This document shows, one piece after another, positions 1-8,580 of a stretch of DNA of 64,000 bases. The translations under genes were made by a program, and so were the position numbers. Numbering within the stretch: the first letter of the stretch is position 1; each line of letters starts with the position of its first letter. Under the pieces are notes generated by a model. It saw only the letters and a program-made list of their open reading frames with translations, searched no databases and was not told the DNA's origin. Source of the stretch: an uncultured Cytophagales bacterium (GTDB taxonomy: Bacteria; Bacteroidota; Bacteroidia; Cytophagales; Cyclobacteriaceae); assembly GCA_913057175.1 (NCBI GenBank), contig CAJXNP010000016.1:1-64000 (forward strand), in the 5' to 3' direction.

Positions 1-194
1 CTCTCAATAAAAGAAACCTCAATGTCTTTCATAACCTCGAACTAATCGCCAATTTTAATACCTGAGTAGTTACAAATAAAGATGTAGTACATGAGAAAAA
101 CAGGTTTGAATAAAGGCTTTTATGCAGAGAGTGAGGATTGCTCATACGCACGTGGCAAGCCGCACCACCTCTCGCGAATTTCGCTGCACTACGT

Positions 195-229
195 TTCGAA
201 CCCCCTGTACCTTGCGGTACAACGGTTTT
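195..229. repeat. 35-nt direct repeat, candidate attL
   Basis: This 35-nt stretch matches 59625-59659, inside the tRNA-Ser gene, with one mismatch and in the same orientation. It covers the T-loop, variable arm and the 3' half of the anticodon arm. A repeat of the 3' part of a tRNA with a tyrosine recombinase beside the intact tRNA is the usual architecture of an integrated element. The caveat is that the pseudo-tRNA at 59724 carries the same stretch, so this may be only a member of a dispersed repeat family. Confidence 0.45.
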
Positions 230-272
230 TGTCAAAGGCATCCCTTCGGAGCAAGACCGCTGCGTTCGACCG
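195..272 (-). repeat. tRNA-Ser-derived pseudo-tRNA repeat, copy 1
   Basis: Read on the minus strand, this stretch matches the tRNA-Ser at 59611-59695 from the D-loop through the variable arm to the T-loop. The acceptor stem is lost on both sides. A 22-nt insertion splits the anticodon loop between CTTG and AAAACCG; it folds into a short imperfect hairpin and contains an ATG. A second copy with almost the same insertion lies at 59724-59825. It cannot fold into a tRNA and is best read as a decayed, repeated tRNA fragment. A 35-nt part (195-229) is also a candidate island boundary. Confidence 0.75.
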
Positions 273-293
273 AGTAGACATTAAAAGGAGGTT

Positions 294-581
294 TTAGATA
301 ATTTTATTTTGTTTTAAAAATCTGTATCCATCAATACTTTTAAAAAACAACTCTCTTTGATAGGCTTCGGATTTAGTTTCAAATTTTTCAGAATAGATTA
401 AGCCCCAGGGTCTTTTGGCTTTGGTCGATCTTACCTTACCGCCATTATGCCGCTTCAGTCTGTCATTAAGGTTTTTGGTATGTCCATAATAATGAGTTCT
501 GTTAATTTCACTTCTTAATATGTAGGTGTTACCCCGTTTCCATAATTTAGCTTGTAGCAAATATTTCATACCAGATTTCAA
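294..581 (-). CDS. small GIY-YIG nuclease-domain protein
   Basis: A 95-residue protein that is almost entirely a GIY-YIG domain. The TYIL core of the first strand is at residues 19-22, followed by a YYGHT motif, an RLKRHN helix, the KRPWGLIY segment and an ELFFKS helix with the family glutamate. The family are single-strand or homing-type nucleases; this short class is common in Bacteroidota and its role is unsettled. The N-terminal 17 residues do not look like the usual start of the family, so the beginning may be altered. On the minus strand the gene ends 22 nt before the tRNA-Ser-derived repeat, an arrangement that suggests the two form one element. Confidence 0.8.
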   Translation of the reverse strand: MKSGMKYLLQAKLWKRGNTYILRSEINRTHYYGHTKNLNDRLKRHNGGKVRSTKAKRPWGLIYSEKFETKSEAYQRELFFKSIDGYRFLKQNKII

Positions 582-744
582 GAATTATTGATACCAGTTT
601 TTAATCCATTGTACCTGTGAATTTTTAAAGGTGTTTTTTACTGTTTATTAAATACTCAATAAAGCGACAGTTTTGAGGTAGTATTTTTCGATTTTTTTAA
701 AAATTTCTGGCTATATGTTTTGCATTGTAAATTTTTATTTTTAG

Positions 745-760
745 AATTGGTCAACCAATT
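745..760. promoter_or_regulatory. FadR/GntR-type operator 1
   Basis: Perfect palindrome AATTGGTCAACCAATT containing the TGGTnnACCA core typical of FadR-subfamily GntR regulators. It lies 44 nt before the start of a GntR/FCD gene, which points to autoregulation and perhaps control of the downstream susC operon. Confidence 0.7.
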
Positions 761-777
761 AGAAATAAAAACACTAA

Positions 778-789
778 CTGGTTTACCAG
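778..789. promoter_or_regulatory. FadR/GntR-type operator 2
   Basis: Palindrome CTGGTTTACCAG with the same TGGTnnACCA core as the site at 745-760. Core-to-core distance is 32 bp, about three helical turns, so two dimers could sit on the same DNA face. It ends 15 nt before the start codon, a position suited to repression. Confidence 0.7.
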
Positions 790-804
790 ATTAATTTTTA
801 GCCA

Positions 805-1533
805 ATGAAAATTTTAGAAAATTTAGAAGAAATAAATGTGGATAAGCCTGCTGATAATATCATCATGCAGATCAAAAACCTGATTTCGTCAGGTCAGCTT
901 AAACCAGGTGATAAACTTCCATCAGAAAGAAAACTAAGTGAAAAATTTGGAGTTGGCAGAACTCACGTCAGGGACGCATTAAAAAAGCTTGAATTTTACG
1001 GGATATTAAAAACACTACCACAGAGTGGCACTGTGGTAGCAGGGATAGGAGTGTCTGCATTGGAAGGTTTGATCAACGATGTTTTGGAACTGCATCATCA
1101 CGATTTTTATGCTTTTATTGAAACCAGAGTAATTTTGGAGACCCAGGCGGCTCAATTGGCAGCCCAGCGTGCTGATGATACGGATATATTGAATATTGAA
1201 AAGGCTCTCAACCAGTTTCGCGAGCAAGTGATTCATGGAAACCAGGGAGTAGAAGAGGATATCATGTTCCATTTAAAAATAATTGAGGCGAGCAAGAACT
1301 CTGTATTAAAATCTTTGTTTTTGATTGTCGCCCCGGATATGATCAAACTGTCCCTTACCTGGAATATCTGCGGGGATGGAAGGTTTAAAAGGGCATTAAA
1401 AGAACACGAAATGATTTTTGACGCAATAAAAGGGAATGATGCTGGAGCTGCCAACCTGGCTATGAGCAACCATCTTAGCGACCTCTTAGAGTACGGCAAA
1501 AAGAAATTCAGGGAATTTGCAAACGGTAATTAG
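805..1533 (+). CDS. GntR family regulator, FadR/FCD type
   Basis: A 242-residue regulator with an N-terminal winged helix-turn-helix (about residues 15-80; it contains KPGDKLPSERKLSEKFGVGR, a standard GntR signature) and a C-terminal helical FCD ligand domain (about 97-225). The FCD domain keeps the acidic and histidine positions that usually hold a metal and a carboxylate ligand (ETR, FHLKI, NHL). FCD regulators typically sense uronates or related acids, and GntR-type regulators control alginate operons in other marine Bacteroidota. Two palindromic operators lie just upstream and the alginate susC gene follows in the same direction. I infer that it represses the alginate locus and is released by KDG or a related intermediate; the ligand is not visible in the sequence. 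Confidence 0.9.
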   Translation: MKILENLEEINVDKPADNIIMQIKNLISSGQLKPGDKLPSERKLSEKFGVGRTHVRDALKKLEFYGILKTLPQSGTVVAGIGVSALEGLINDVLELHHHDFYAFIETRVILETQAAQLAAQRADDTDILNIEKALNQFREQVIHGNQGVEEDIMFHLKIIEASKNSVLKSLFLIVAPDMIKLSLTWNICGDGRFKRALKEHEMIFDAIKGNDAGAANLAMSNHLSDLLEYGKKKFREFANGN

Positions 1534-1551
1534 AAGATCTCTAATTTAAAA

Positions 1552-1576
1552 AGCCGGTATCTGCGAAATACCGGCT
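1552..1576 (+). terminator. hairpin between the gntR-type gene and susC
   Basis: Perfect 9-bp stem AGCCGGTAT/ATACCGGCT with a 7-nt loop. There is no T-tract after it, so it could be a weak terminator, an mRNA-stability element or a leader hairpin that uncouples regulator from susC expression. Confidence 0.5.
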
Positions 1577-1622
1577 CAACACTAAATTTAAAAATTTGTA
1601 TTAATTCAAATCACTCAAAAGT

Positions 1623-4600
1623 ATGAAAATTTTTACTAGACACCAATTGTCAAAATTGGTAAAGCTTGGCTTCATGGTATTTTCCTTGCTGGCCATGTCC
1701 CGTTCTGGCCTCATGGCCCAGACAGAAAAAACGGTAACCGGAAAGGTTACTGCCAGTGATGCAGCAGAGGGCTTGCCTGGGGTAAATGTATTGATATCAG
1801 GCTCAAGTCAGGGTACAGTAACAGACTTTAATGGTCATTACAGCATTGAAGTAGAAGATGATAATGCTGTATTGGTTTTTAGCTCTATCGGGTACGTTAC
1901 AGAAGAAATTTCCGTAAATGGTAAATCAGTCATAGATCTGGTCATGGTCGAAGACATCACTTCATTGCAGGAGGTGGTTGTCGTAGGTTATGGTACCCAA
2001 CAAAAATCACATGTTACCGGAGCTATTTCGAAGGTTGTGAATGAGAAATTGGATGAAGTAGCCGTGCCAAGGGTAGATGATGCCCTCATCGGTCAGGTGT
2101 CAGGAGTAAACGTTCAGGCTACCAGCGCTGAAGCAGGTGCTGCCCCTACTATTACTATTAGAGGGTTTGGATCCGTTACAGCTGATTCAGGACCTGCAGT
2201 GGTTGTAGATGGAGTTGTCGTGAGTTCTGATTTCCTTGGAAACATGAATATGAACGATATTGCTTCATTTGAAGTGTTAAAAGATGCTGCTTCAGCAGCT
2301 ATTTATGGTAGTGAGGGAGCAAATGGTGTGATTATGATCACCACGAAGAGAGGACAGCCAGGTAAGACTAAGTTCAGCTTTGAAATGTTTGCTGGTTTTA
2401 AGGAAGCTTTTGGCAGTGATGATTACAAAAAGAGTATCAATGAATGGGCTGACTTAGAAATGGCAGAAACCGGAGAGCTTAGCGAACAAACACAACATGG
2501 ACTTATTATATCCGATGCTGCAGGAGGGTTGGATCGTGACTGGCAAGATGTATTCTTTGATGGTGGTGTAATTCAGAGTTATTCTATATCTGCAAGAGGA
2601 GGTTCGGAAAACACTACTTTCAGTACATCTCTGAAATACCTAAGTGATGAAGGAGTTGTGATTACTGATGATTACCAATTGTTTACAGGATCCGTTAAAG
2701 TTGACACTAAGCTTGGCAATAAACTGGATTTTGGAGTAAGTGCTACGCCATCATATACGGAGCAAAGGACGCTGCCGACATCCATTCACAACCCCATAAG
2801 ACAATCTCCATGGTTGCCGATTTATCATACGGAAGAAACCCTTGAACTTGTTAATCAGGATAATCCGAATGGAGATAAGTACTATCCGGATCTTGTACCA
2901 GGAGACTATGCACGAGAAGATCACTTTGGTCCGATTGATGTAGATGGCGATGGTGATTTGGATGCAACTGCCCGTACCTCGGGTGATCAAAATCCCTACG
3001 CACAATTCGTAGAAAGAGAACATTATGATGTAACAACTGCTTTGTTGGCCTCGACATATTTGAGTTATGAATTTATTGAAGGGCTTACAGCAAAAACTAA
3101 TTTAGGTATTAGCCTTGATCAACGTAAAAGAAGCCGATGGGATGGCAGTAAGTCTCACCATAGTAATCCTTCAGTGTACTATGTTCAAAATCGAAATAGA
3201 TCAAGAATTATTTGGGATAACTTCCTGACGTACAATAAAACTTTTGGTAAGCATGATCTTAGTGCAATGCTTGGTTTAACGATTCAGGAAAGGAACACAG
3301 AGTACAATGAAGTTGTCGGAAGCGGATATGCCAACGATCTCTTAAAAAACCTGGCAGGTGCAACCTCGGTTTCAGAACAGGTTGAGAACAAACTAGTCAG
3401 AAGAAAAATTGGATATTTCGCAAGGGTCAATTATTCATATAACGACCGGTTTCTATTGAATGCGTCTTTCAGACGAGATGGTAGCTCTGTTTTTGGTGTA
3501 GACTCAAAATGGGGTAATTTCCCAGCCGTTTCCGTAGGCTGGAATATTCACAATGAGGAATTCATGTCTGATAATAATTTAATTACTATTGCAAAATTGA
3601 GGGCCAGCTATGGACTTACCGGAGCTGAGAATTTCAATGTGGGTGATGATATTGTAAATACCTGGCCATACCTGGCTTTGTTGAACAGCGCCAATGCCAT
3701 TGTTGATGGTAATGTAGTCGGAGGATTTACTCCACGTAATGTTGCGAATACATTATTGCAATGGGAAGCTTCAGCTGAACTTGATATTGGGTTAGATTTT
3801 GGGCTGTTGAATAATAGAATTACCGGATCGGTCGATTACTACGAGCGTACCAGTGATAATCTGTTGTTACTAAACCCTGTTTCTTACGGCACAGGTTTCA
3901 ATAGCGCCATTGTAAACTTAGGCGAGGTGAAAAATAGTGGTTTTGAATTTGAGGTGAGAACAAGAAATTTTGTTAAAGGCAACCTTAAATGGAACACAAC
4001 TCTTATTGCTTCAACCAATGAAAATGAGTTGACGGCTTTTGGGGATTCTGATGGAGCGTTGTTAGAAGATGTTTTTGGTAGAAATTCTCAGTGGATCAAC
4101 CAGGTCGGTAGCCCCATTTCATCCTTCTGGGGATATGTTGTAGACAGAAGTCAGGAAGTACCTGATGATTATGTAACAACTCCAACTGTTCCAATTAATG
4201 GAGGAGCTCAGGATGCAATTGTTCTTGATTTGAATGGGGATGGCATTATTACCAGTGAGGATAAGACGATTTTGGGAGATCCTTACCCGGATTTTCTCTG
4301 GAGCGTTACCAATGACTTCAAATTTAAGCAATTTGACCTGTCCTTTATGTTTCAGGGAAGTGTAGGGGCACAAGTGAAAAATATTGGAGATGAATACTTC
4401 TATACCTGGTGGCAGGGAGCTACTACCAGCCCTCAACAAATGGTTGATGATGGAGTTATTCCGCACACCTCTTTCGTTCAGCAAAAGGTATGGACAGATG
4501 AAGTTGTTCAGGATGCCAGATATTTCTCTTTGCGTAATGTGAACATTGGATATACACTACCAGAAGCATTAATATCTAAAATCGGGTTGACAAATGTACG

Positions 4601-4766
4601 AGTTTATGCTTCCGGTCAAAACCTGTTCTATATTACTGCAGATGAATACCATGGTTTCAACCCGGAATATATCGACGATGATGACAATCCGCGACGATAC
4701 GGGTCCCAAAGAGCTGGTTCGCCCCTCTTTAGAACTATTTCTTTTGGTCTGAATGTTAATTTTTAA
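1623..4766 (+). CDS. susC: SusC/RagA-type TonB-dependent outer-membrane transporter (alginate locus)
   Basis: A 1047-residue TonB-dependent transporter. A signal peptide occupies about residues 1-33, ending at MAQ. It is followed by a carboxypeptidase-regulatory-like domain (about 37-110, with GLPGVNVLI and GTVTDFNGHY), a VVVGYGTQ segment typical of SusC, a plug domain containing the IRGFGS and IYGSEGANGVIMITTKRG motifs, and a long beta-barrel that ends in a terminal phenylalanine. With the SusD that starts just after it, it should form the outer-membrane complex that imports oligosaccharides. The downstream lyases make alginate oligomers the likely substrate. The size is normal for the family. 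Confidence 0.95.
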   Translation: MKIFTRHQLSKLVKLGFMVFSLLAMSRSGLMAQTEKTVTGKVTASDAAEGLPGVNVLISGSSQGTVTDFNGHYSIEVEDDNAVLVFSSIGYVTEEISVNGKSVIDLVMVEDITSLQEVVVVGYGTQQKSHVTGAISKVVNEKLDEVAVPRVDDALIGQVSGVNVQATSAEAGAAPTITIRGFGSVTADSGPAVVVDGVVVSSDFLGNMNMNDIASFEVLKDAASAAIYGSEGANGVIMITTKRGQPGKTKFSFEMFAGFKEAFGSDDYKKSINEWADLEMAETGELSEQTQHGLIISDAAGGLDRDWQDVFFDGGVIQSYSISARGGSENTTFSTSLKYLSDEGVVITDDYQLFTGSVKVDTKLGNKLDFGVSATPSYTEQRTLPTSIHNPIRQSPWLPIYHTEETLELVNQDNPNGDKYYPDLVPGDYAREDHFGPIDVDGDGDLDATARTSGDQNPYAQFVEREHYDVTTALLASTYLSYEFIEGLTAKTNLGISLDQRKRSRWDGSKSHHSNPSVYYVQNRNRSRIIWDNFLTYNKTFGKHDLSAMLGLTIQERNTEYNEVVGSGYANDLLKNLAGATSVSEQVENKLVRRKIGYFARVNYSYNDRFLLNASFRRDGSSVFGVDSKWGNFPAVSVGWNIHNEEFMSDNNLITIAKLRASYGLTGAENFNVGDDIVNTWPYLALLNSANAIVDGNVVGGFTPRNVANTLLQWEASAELDIGLDFGLLNNRITGSVDYYERTSDNLLLLNPVSYGTGFNSAIVNLGEVKNSGFEFEVRTRNFVKGNLKWNTTLIASTNENELTAFGDSDGALLEDVFGRNSQWINQVGSPISSFWGYVVDRSQEVPDDYVTTPTVPINGGAQDAIVLDLNGDGIITSEDKTILGDPYPDFLWSVTNDFKFKQFDLSFMFQGSVGAQVKNIGDEYFYTWWQGATTSPQQMVDDGVIPHTSFVQQKVWTDEVVQDARYFSLRNVNIGYTLPEALISKIGLTNVRVYASGQNLFYITADEYHGFNPEYIDDDDNPRRYGSQRAGSPLFRTISFGLNVNF

Positions 4767-4784
4767 TTGTTAATGAAAGAGATT

Positions 4785-6212
4785 ATGAAACTTACAAAAT
4801 ATTTATTGATAGCAATAACAGGGGGGATTTTTTACTCCTGCGATGTTGATGAGTTCCTGAATCCTTTACCGGAGACGGCAGTGACAGCTGATTCATACTT
4901 TCAATCAGATGCGGATGTGCTAACAGGAATTATAGGAATATATGACGGTATTCAAGGGGTCAATGAGGCTTTTGATAGCGATGATGAAGAGTATAACAGG
5001 GCAGTTCAGTTTGAATATCTCCTTACGGAGCATCGTTCGGATAATACCAGAAGTGCAACTCTTGAAGGTTCGCGTGCAGATTTTCACAGGTATTTAACGG
5101 ACGATGTCAATGTACAGTCGGAAGATTATTGGGCTTCTATGTATGACATCATTTTTAGGGCTAATAACATCCTGACCTACATGGACGTTGCAGATGAAAG
5201 CAATGTGACTAAATATACTGCAGAAGCCAAATTTTTAAGGGCTTATGCTTATTTCAACCTGGTTAGGTTGTGGGGTGATGTACCATTGATCACCGAGGTA
5301 GCTATTCCTGATGACCGGGAAACACTTTTTACCAGGGTGGATGTTGGTACCGTCTATGCTCAGATAGTTGCAGACCTGGAAGAAGCGGTAAATGGTTTAG
5401 ACAATACCCACAAAGCTAGGGCATCAAAAGCTGCTGCGCAAGGATTGCTGGCAAAGGTCCTTTTATCCCGGCCAGCTCCTGATTATGAAAGAGCACAGGT
5501 TTTATGTGAAGCCGTTATGGCTTCAGGGTACACTTTGATGCCAGATTTTTATGATGTATTTTATTCAGAGCTTAATGCCGAAATAATTTTCGCCATTCAA
5601 TACAAATCGGGAGATCCACTTGAAAGCCAGGGGTTTTCTGCTGAATTTACATCTGCCATTCGTCAGGGAGAACAAGATGGTCTGAACATACCTGAAGACA
5701 ATTTGATTGAAGCTTTGAATTTATATGGAGGTAATAGGACGGATGTAAGTTTAATCAATGTCCAGGGTTCAGTTGAGGCAGCCAAGTTTTTACCTGATGG
5801 TAACGACTGGAGGAATAATTATGGTGACAATGCTCGTAATGCCGGTAACGACTGGATAATTTTGCGATATGCTGATATCCTGTTGATGCACGTTGAGGCT
5901 ATCATGGGAGGTACAGGTTCTACTAGTAATCCGGCTGCTCTAGCGTCTTTCCAGGCGGTGAGGGATCGGGCAGGTTTAACGACACCGGTAACATCCATTT
6001 CACAAGATGATTTGTTATTGGAAAGAAGAGTAGAGTTCGCTTTTGAAAACCAAAGGTTTTATGATTTGCTTCGTTTTGGTGTGGCAGATCAGGTGTTAGG
6101 CGCCTACGCTGCAGAAATGGGATACACAGACTACAATGCCAGAAAGTTGTTACTGCCAATTCCTGCAAGAGAAATTAATAAAAGTGGAGGTCTTTTGACT
6201 CAAAACCCGTAA
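4785..6212 (+). CDS. susD: SusD/RagB surface glycan-binding lipoprotein (alginate locus)
   Basis: RagB/SusD-family lipoprotein of 475 residues. I chose the ATG at 4785 because it gives a clean lipoprotein signal ending at Cys19 (IFYSC); an ATG at 4773 is also possible. Family features include the N-terminal helical segment beginning FLNPLPETAVTADSYF, the AEAKFLRAYAYFNLVRLWGD helix pair, the LRYADILLMHVEA segment and the C-terminal LLPIPAREIN motif. It starts 18 nt after susC ends, so the two are co-transcribed. It would cap the SusC barrel and bind alginate oligomers at the cell surface. Confidence 0.95.
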   Translation: MKLTKYLLIAITGGIFYSCDVDEFLNPLPETAVTADSYFQSDADVLTGIIGIYDGIQGVNEAFDSDDEEYNRAVQFEYLLTEHRSDNTRSATLEGSRADFHRYLTDDVNVQSEDYWASMYDIIFRANNILTYMDVADESNVTKYTAEAKFLRAYAYFNLVRLWGDVPLITEVAIPDDRETLFTRVDVGTVYAQIVADLEEAVNGLDNTHKARASKAAAQGLLAKVLLSRPAPDYERAQVLCEAVMASGYTLMPDFYDVFYSELNAEIIFAIQYKSGDPLESQGFSAEFTSAIRQGEQDGLNIPEDNLIEALNLYGGNRTDVSLINVQGSVEAAKFLPDGNDWRNNYGDNARNAGNDWIILRYADILLMHVEAIMGGTGSTSNPAALASFQAVRDRAGLTTPVTSISQDDLLLERRVEFAFENQRFYDLLRFGVADQVLGAYAAEMGYTDYNARKLLLPIPAREINKSGGLLTQNP

Positions 6213-6225
6213 AAAATATCTGATC

Positions 6226-8163
6226 ATGAAAAGTTTTTTAAATATAAATACATATAAGGCGACCATACTATCCATAGTGGTCCTGGTTGCTACTTTCTTT
6301 ATTACTGGATGTGAAGATCTTGAACTTCCGGGTGCAAATTCCAAACCAGATACGATTCCACCGGATGCTGACTTTTCGTATGCGTCAGATCCTAATGATT
6401 TTACAATTATTAATTTCACAAACCTTTCAACGGAAGCGCTAAATTTTATGTGGGATTTTGGTGATGGGAACACTTCTACTGATAAAGATCCAGTCTTTAC
6501 ATTTGCTGAAGAAGGCACCTATCCGGTGACCTTAACAGCTACCGATGGTCTGGGTGTGACCAGTGCTATAACCATTGATGTAGAGGTAGCGCCTGGCCCG
6601 TACCAGCCAATCATATTGGAAGCTGGGTTTGAAGATGGTCAATTAGAAGGGGGTTCCGGTGATGGACGTGATTCCTGGAGAAACAGCGACTTAGGTGGCG
6701 TTATTCAAATTACTGGTAGCCCTGTTGTATCTGGTAGCCAGGGAGCAAAACTTCCCGGAGCAGGAGATATACGAATTGGTTACCAGGAAATCGTCGTTGA
6801 CCCTGAGACCAATTATGATATCAGTTTCATTTACACCATGTTTGCTGAACCAACAGGATATATTACTGTTGATATTCTTGGTGTGACTGAAAATGGGGGC
6901 ACGTTCACCTCACATGAAGACACACAGGACCATGTGGTTGGATCTGTCACAGTAAATGACCAGGAGGATCCCGAAGTTTATGTTGGGGCTTCCCTTTCAT
7001 TTAATTCAGGAGCCAATGATGTCATCGCGATTTATTTTTACAATGACGGAATTACAGAATCAAGATTGGATGATTTCACCATTGAAATTGGAAGGGCTGG
7101 TGCCGTACCACCTTCTGCATCTTTCACCGCTGCGCAAAGTGAAACTGACTATTTGGAATACGCATTTAAGAATAATTCCAAGAATGCGGATTCTTATTTG
7201 TGGGATTTTGGGGATGGCAATACTTCAACTGAGGAAAACCCAACTCATTTATATTCCGAGGCTGGGGAGTACACTGTAATATTAACGTCTTCAAGTGAAG
7301 GTGGACTTACTGCCGATTTCAGTTCTAGTATTGACATTCAGGCTCCGGCTGAAGCTTCATTCGAGGTTGAAGAAATTAGCAGCACAGAGTATAAATTCAC
7401 CAGCACATCAACAGGAGTAGGTATTTCTCTTTATTGGGAATTTGGCGATGGATATGGATTTGATGGCGATACGAATCCAATTAACCATACTTACAGTTCT
7501 GCCGGATTCTATACCGTGACACTCACGGCAACCAGCGAAACTGGCTTCGAAAGTGTGGCTACTTATACCTTGGCTGCGGGGCTTCCAAAAGTCGTGAATG
7601 GAGATTTTGAGGATAGCGACGGCACTAGCAAGAACGATTGGAAACCATCTTTAGGTTTCACAGGTGGAGAAGGAAATAGTGACCCATACAGTGGTAGTAG
7701 TGATGGAGCATTTCAGTTGTATGATGGAACTGATACTGAAAGTAAAACAAGGGGAGCAAAAATCGATGGGTCAAGGTGTGCAGTTGATGCAACCGGAACC
7801 GCAGATCCCGGTAATACGAGATATGCATATCAATCCATGACACTTGACCCAAATACTGAGTATTACCTGGAGTTTTCATACAACAATGCTAGTGGTACGA
7901 TCGTAGCCGGTGAGATATTGGATGGACACTTTGCAGATGGTTCTGATGCGTATGCTGCGTCACTTGATGGATCCAGCTTAGTTGAAATTCAGGGAACGGC
8001 GGATAACGGTGAGGACATTGGCAACAGTTGGCGAACAATCAGGGCAAAATTCACTTCTAACGCAAGTGGTGAAGTGTCTATCTGGATGTGGGCATTTGGA
8101 GGTCAATCATATTATGACAATGTGAAAATCTTGCCAGCCTGGGTAGTTGAAAGTGGAGATTAA
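6226..8163 (+). CDS. multi-PKD surface lipoprotein, likely SusE/F-like alginate-binding protein
   Basis: A 645-residue lipoprotein (lipobox FITGC, Cys29). It contains three PKD domains: about residues 46-125, 300-375 and 378-452; the first two carry WDFGDGNTST and the third WEFGDG. A beta-rich segment at about 130-290 and another at about 455-640 look like carbohydrate-binding jelly rolls; both carry a DWxP or DSWRNS opening and a YYDNV-like strand. No catalytic motif is recognisable. Its position directly after susD, 13 nt downstream, is that of the extra surface glycan-binding protein found in many PULs. I infer that it binds alginate at the surface; specificity is unknown. Confidence 0.85.
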   Translation: MKSFLNINTYKATILSIVVLVATFFITGCEDLELPGANSKPDTIPPDADFSYASDPNDFTIINFTNLSTEALNFMWDFGDGNTSTDKDPVFTFAEEGTYPVTLTATDGLGVTSAITIDVEVAPGPYQPIILEAGFEDGQLEGGSGDGRDSWRNSDLGGVIQITGSPVVSGSQGAKLPGAGDIRIGYQEIVVDPETNYDISFIYTMFAEPTGYITVDILGVTENGGTFTSHEDTQDHVVGSVTVNDQEDPEVYVGASLSFNSGANDVIAIYFYNDGITESRLDDFTIEIGRAGAVPPSASFTAAQSETDYLEYAFKNNSKNADSYLWDFGDGNTSTEENPTHLYSEAGEYTVILTSSSEGGLTADFSSSIDIQAPAEASFEVEEISSTEYKFTSTSTGVGISLYWEFGDGYGFDGDTNPINHTYSSAGFYTVTLTATSETGFESVATYTLAAGLPKVVNGDFEDSDGTSKNDWKPSLGFTGGEGNSDPYSGSSDGAFQLYDGTDTESKTRGAKIDGSRCAVDATGTADPGNTRYAYQSMTLDPNTEYYLEFSYNNASGTIVAGEILDGHFADGSDAYAASLDGSSLVEIQGTADNGEDIGNSWRTIRAKFTSNASGEVSIWMWAFGGQSYYDNVKILPAWVVESGD

Positions 8164-8233
8164 AAATAGTCGCTGACTGTTAAAGTATTAGCAGGTAAGC
8201 ACTTTCAAAATAATTCAAAATAATTCAAAATTG

Positions 8234-8252
8234 CCCGGGCCTCAGGCCTGGG
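8234..8252 (+). terminator. terminator hairpin after the susCD-PKD operon
   Basis: GC-rich stem CCCGGGCC/GGCCTGGG with one G-T pair and a 3-nt loop, followed by a short T-rich stretch (TAGTTTTC). It is well placed to end or attenuate the susC-susD-PKD transcript. Confidence 0.6.
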
Positions 8253-8433
8253 TAGTTTTCAACCTGAATGCAAATGTTGGTACGTTGTCCCTCATAGGCG
8301 ATGAGAAAGAAGGTAAGTCTGAATAATCATTATATGTGATGGCGTTATATGCTATATTCAGCATCTGTGAAGTCCTGATTGACTATGTATCGATTACAGA
8401 GAATTAGATAGTGAGAACAATATGTGTGTAACT

Positions 8434-8464
8434 AGCTTGCTCAGGAATTTTTCCTGAGTAAGCT
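8434..8464 (+). promoter_or_regulatory. 14-bp leader hairpin upstream of the PL6 operon
   Basis: Stem of 14 pairs (AGCTTGCTCAGGAA with TTCCTGAGTAAGCT, one G-T pair) and a 3-nt loop, about 117 nt before the PL6 start. No strong T-tract follows, so it may be a leader structure or a processing site rather than a simple terminator. Confidence 0.5.
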
Positions 8465-8525
8465 TATTTACCAACCTATTTTGAAGGTGGTGCCTTAAAA
8501 AGAAAAAATTGGTGGTATGCCTTTC

Positions 8526-8544
8526 AGTAGTAGCAGATACTACT
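8526..8544 (+). promoter_or_regulatory. 7-bp hairpin near the PL6 start
   Basis: Perfect inverted repeat AGTAGTA/TACTACT with a 5-nt loop, ending 36 nt before the PL6 start codon. It could be an operator half-site pair or a leader hairpin. Confidence 0.35.
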
Positions 8545-8580
8545 TATGTAAAGGGATCTTCTGAATAGAAAGGACATTAA

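Larger units (their letters stand above)
582..804. other. intergenic region upstream of the gntR-type gene
   Basis: AT-rich spacer between the divergent GIY-YIG and GntR-type genes. Its right end holds two palindromic operators (745-760 and 778-789). No small gene or RNA is evident. Confidence 0.6.
8164..8580. other. 417-bp intergenic region with three hairpins
   Basis: Non-coding gap between the PKD protein and the first PL6 gene. It holds a terminator-like hairpin (8234-8252), a very strong hairpin (8434-8464) and a 7-bp hairpin (8526-8544), plus a short repeat of AATAATTCAA around 8208-8230. It probably separates the binding-protein operon from the lyase operon and carries the leader of the latter. 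No small gene is convincing. Confidence 0.6.

Noticed and set aside
29-241. 70-residue open frame on the minus strand starting MPLTKTVVPQ
   Set aside because: Its first part is translated tRNA-Ser sequence and the rest has no domain. I treat it as part of the degenerate repeat, although the start inside the insertion is noted as a finding.
91-297. 68-residue open frame on the plus strand
   Set aside because: It runs antisense through the tRNA-derived repeat and has no recognisable domain.
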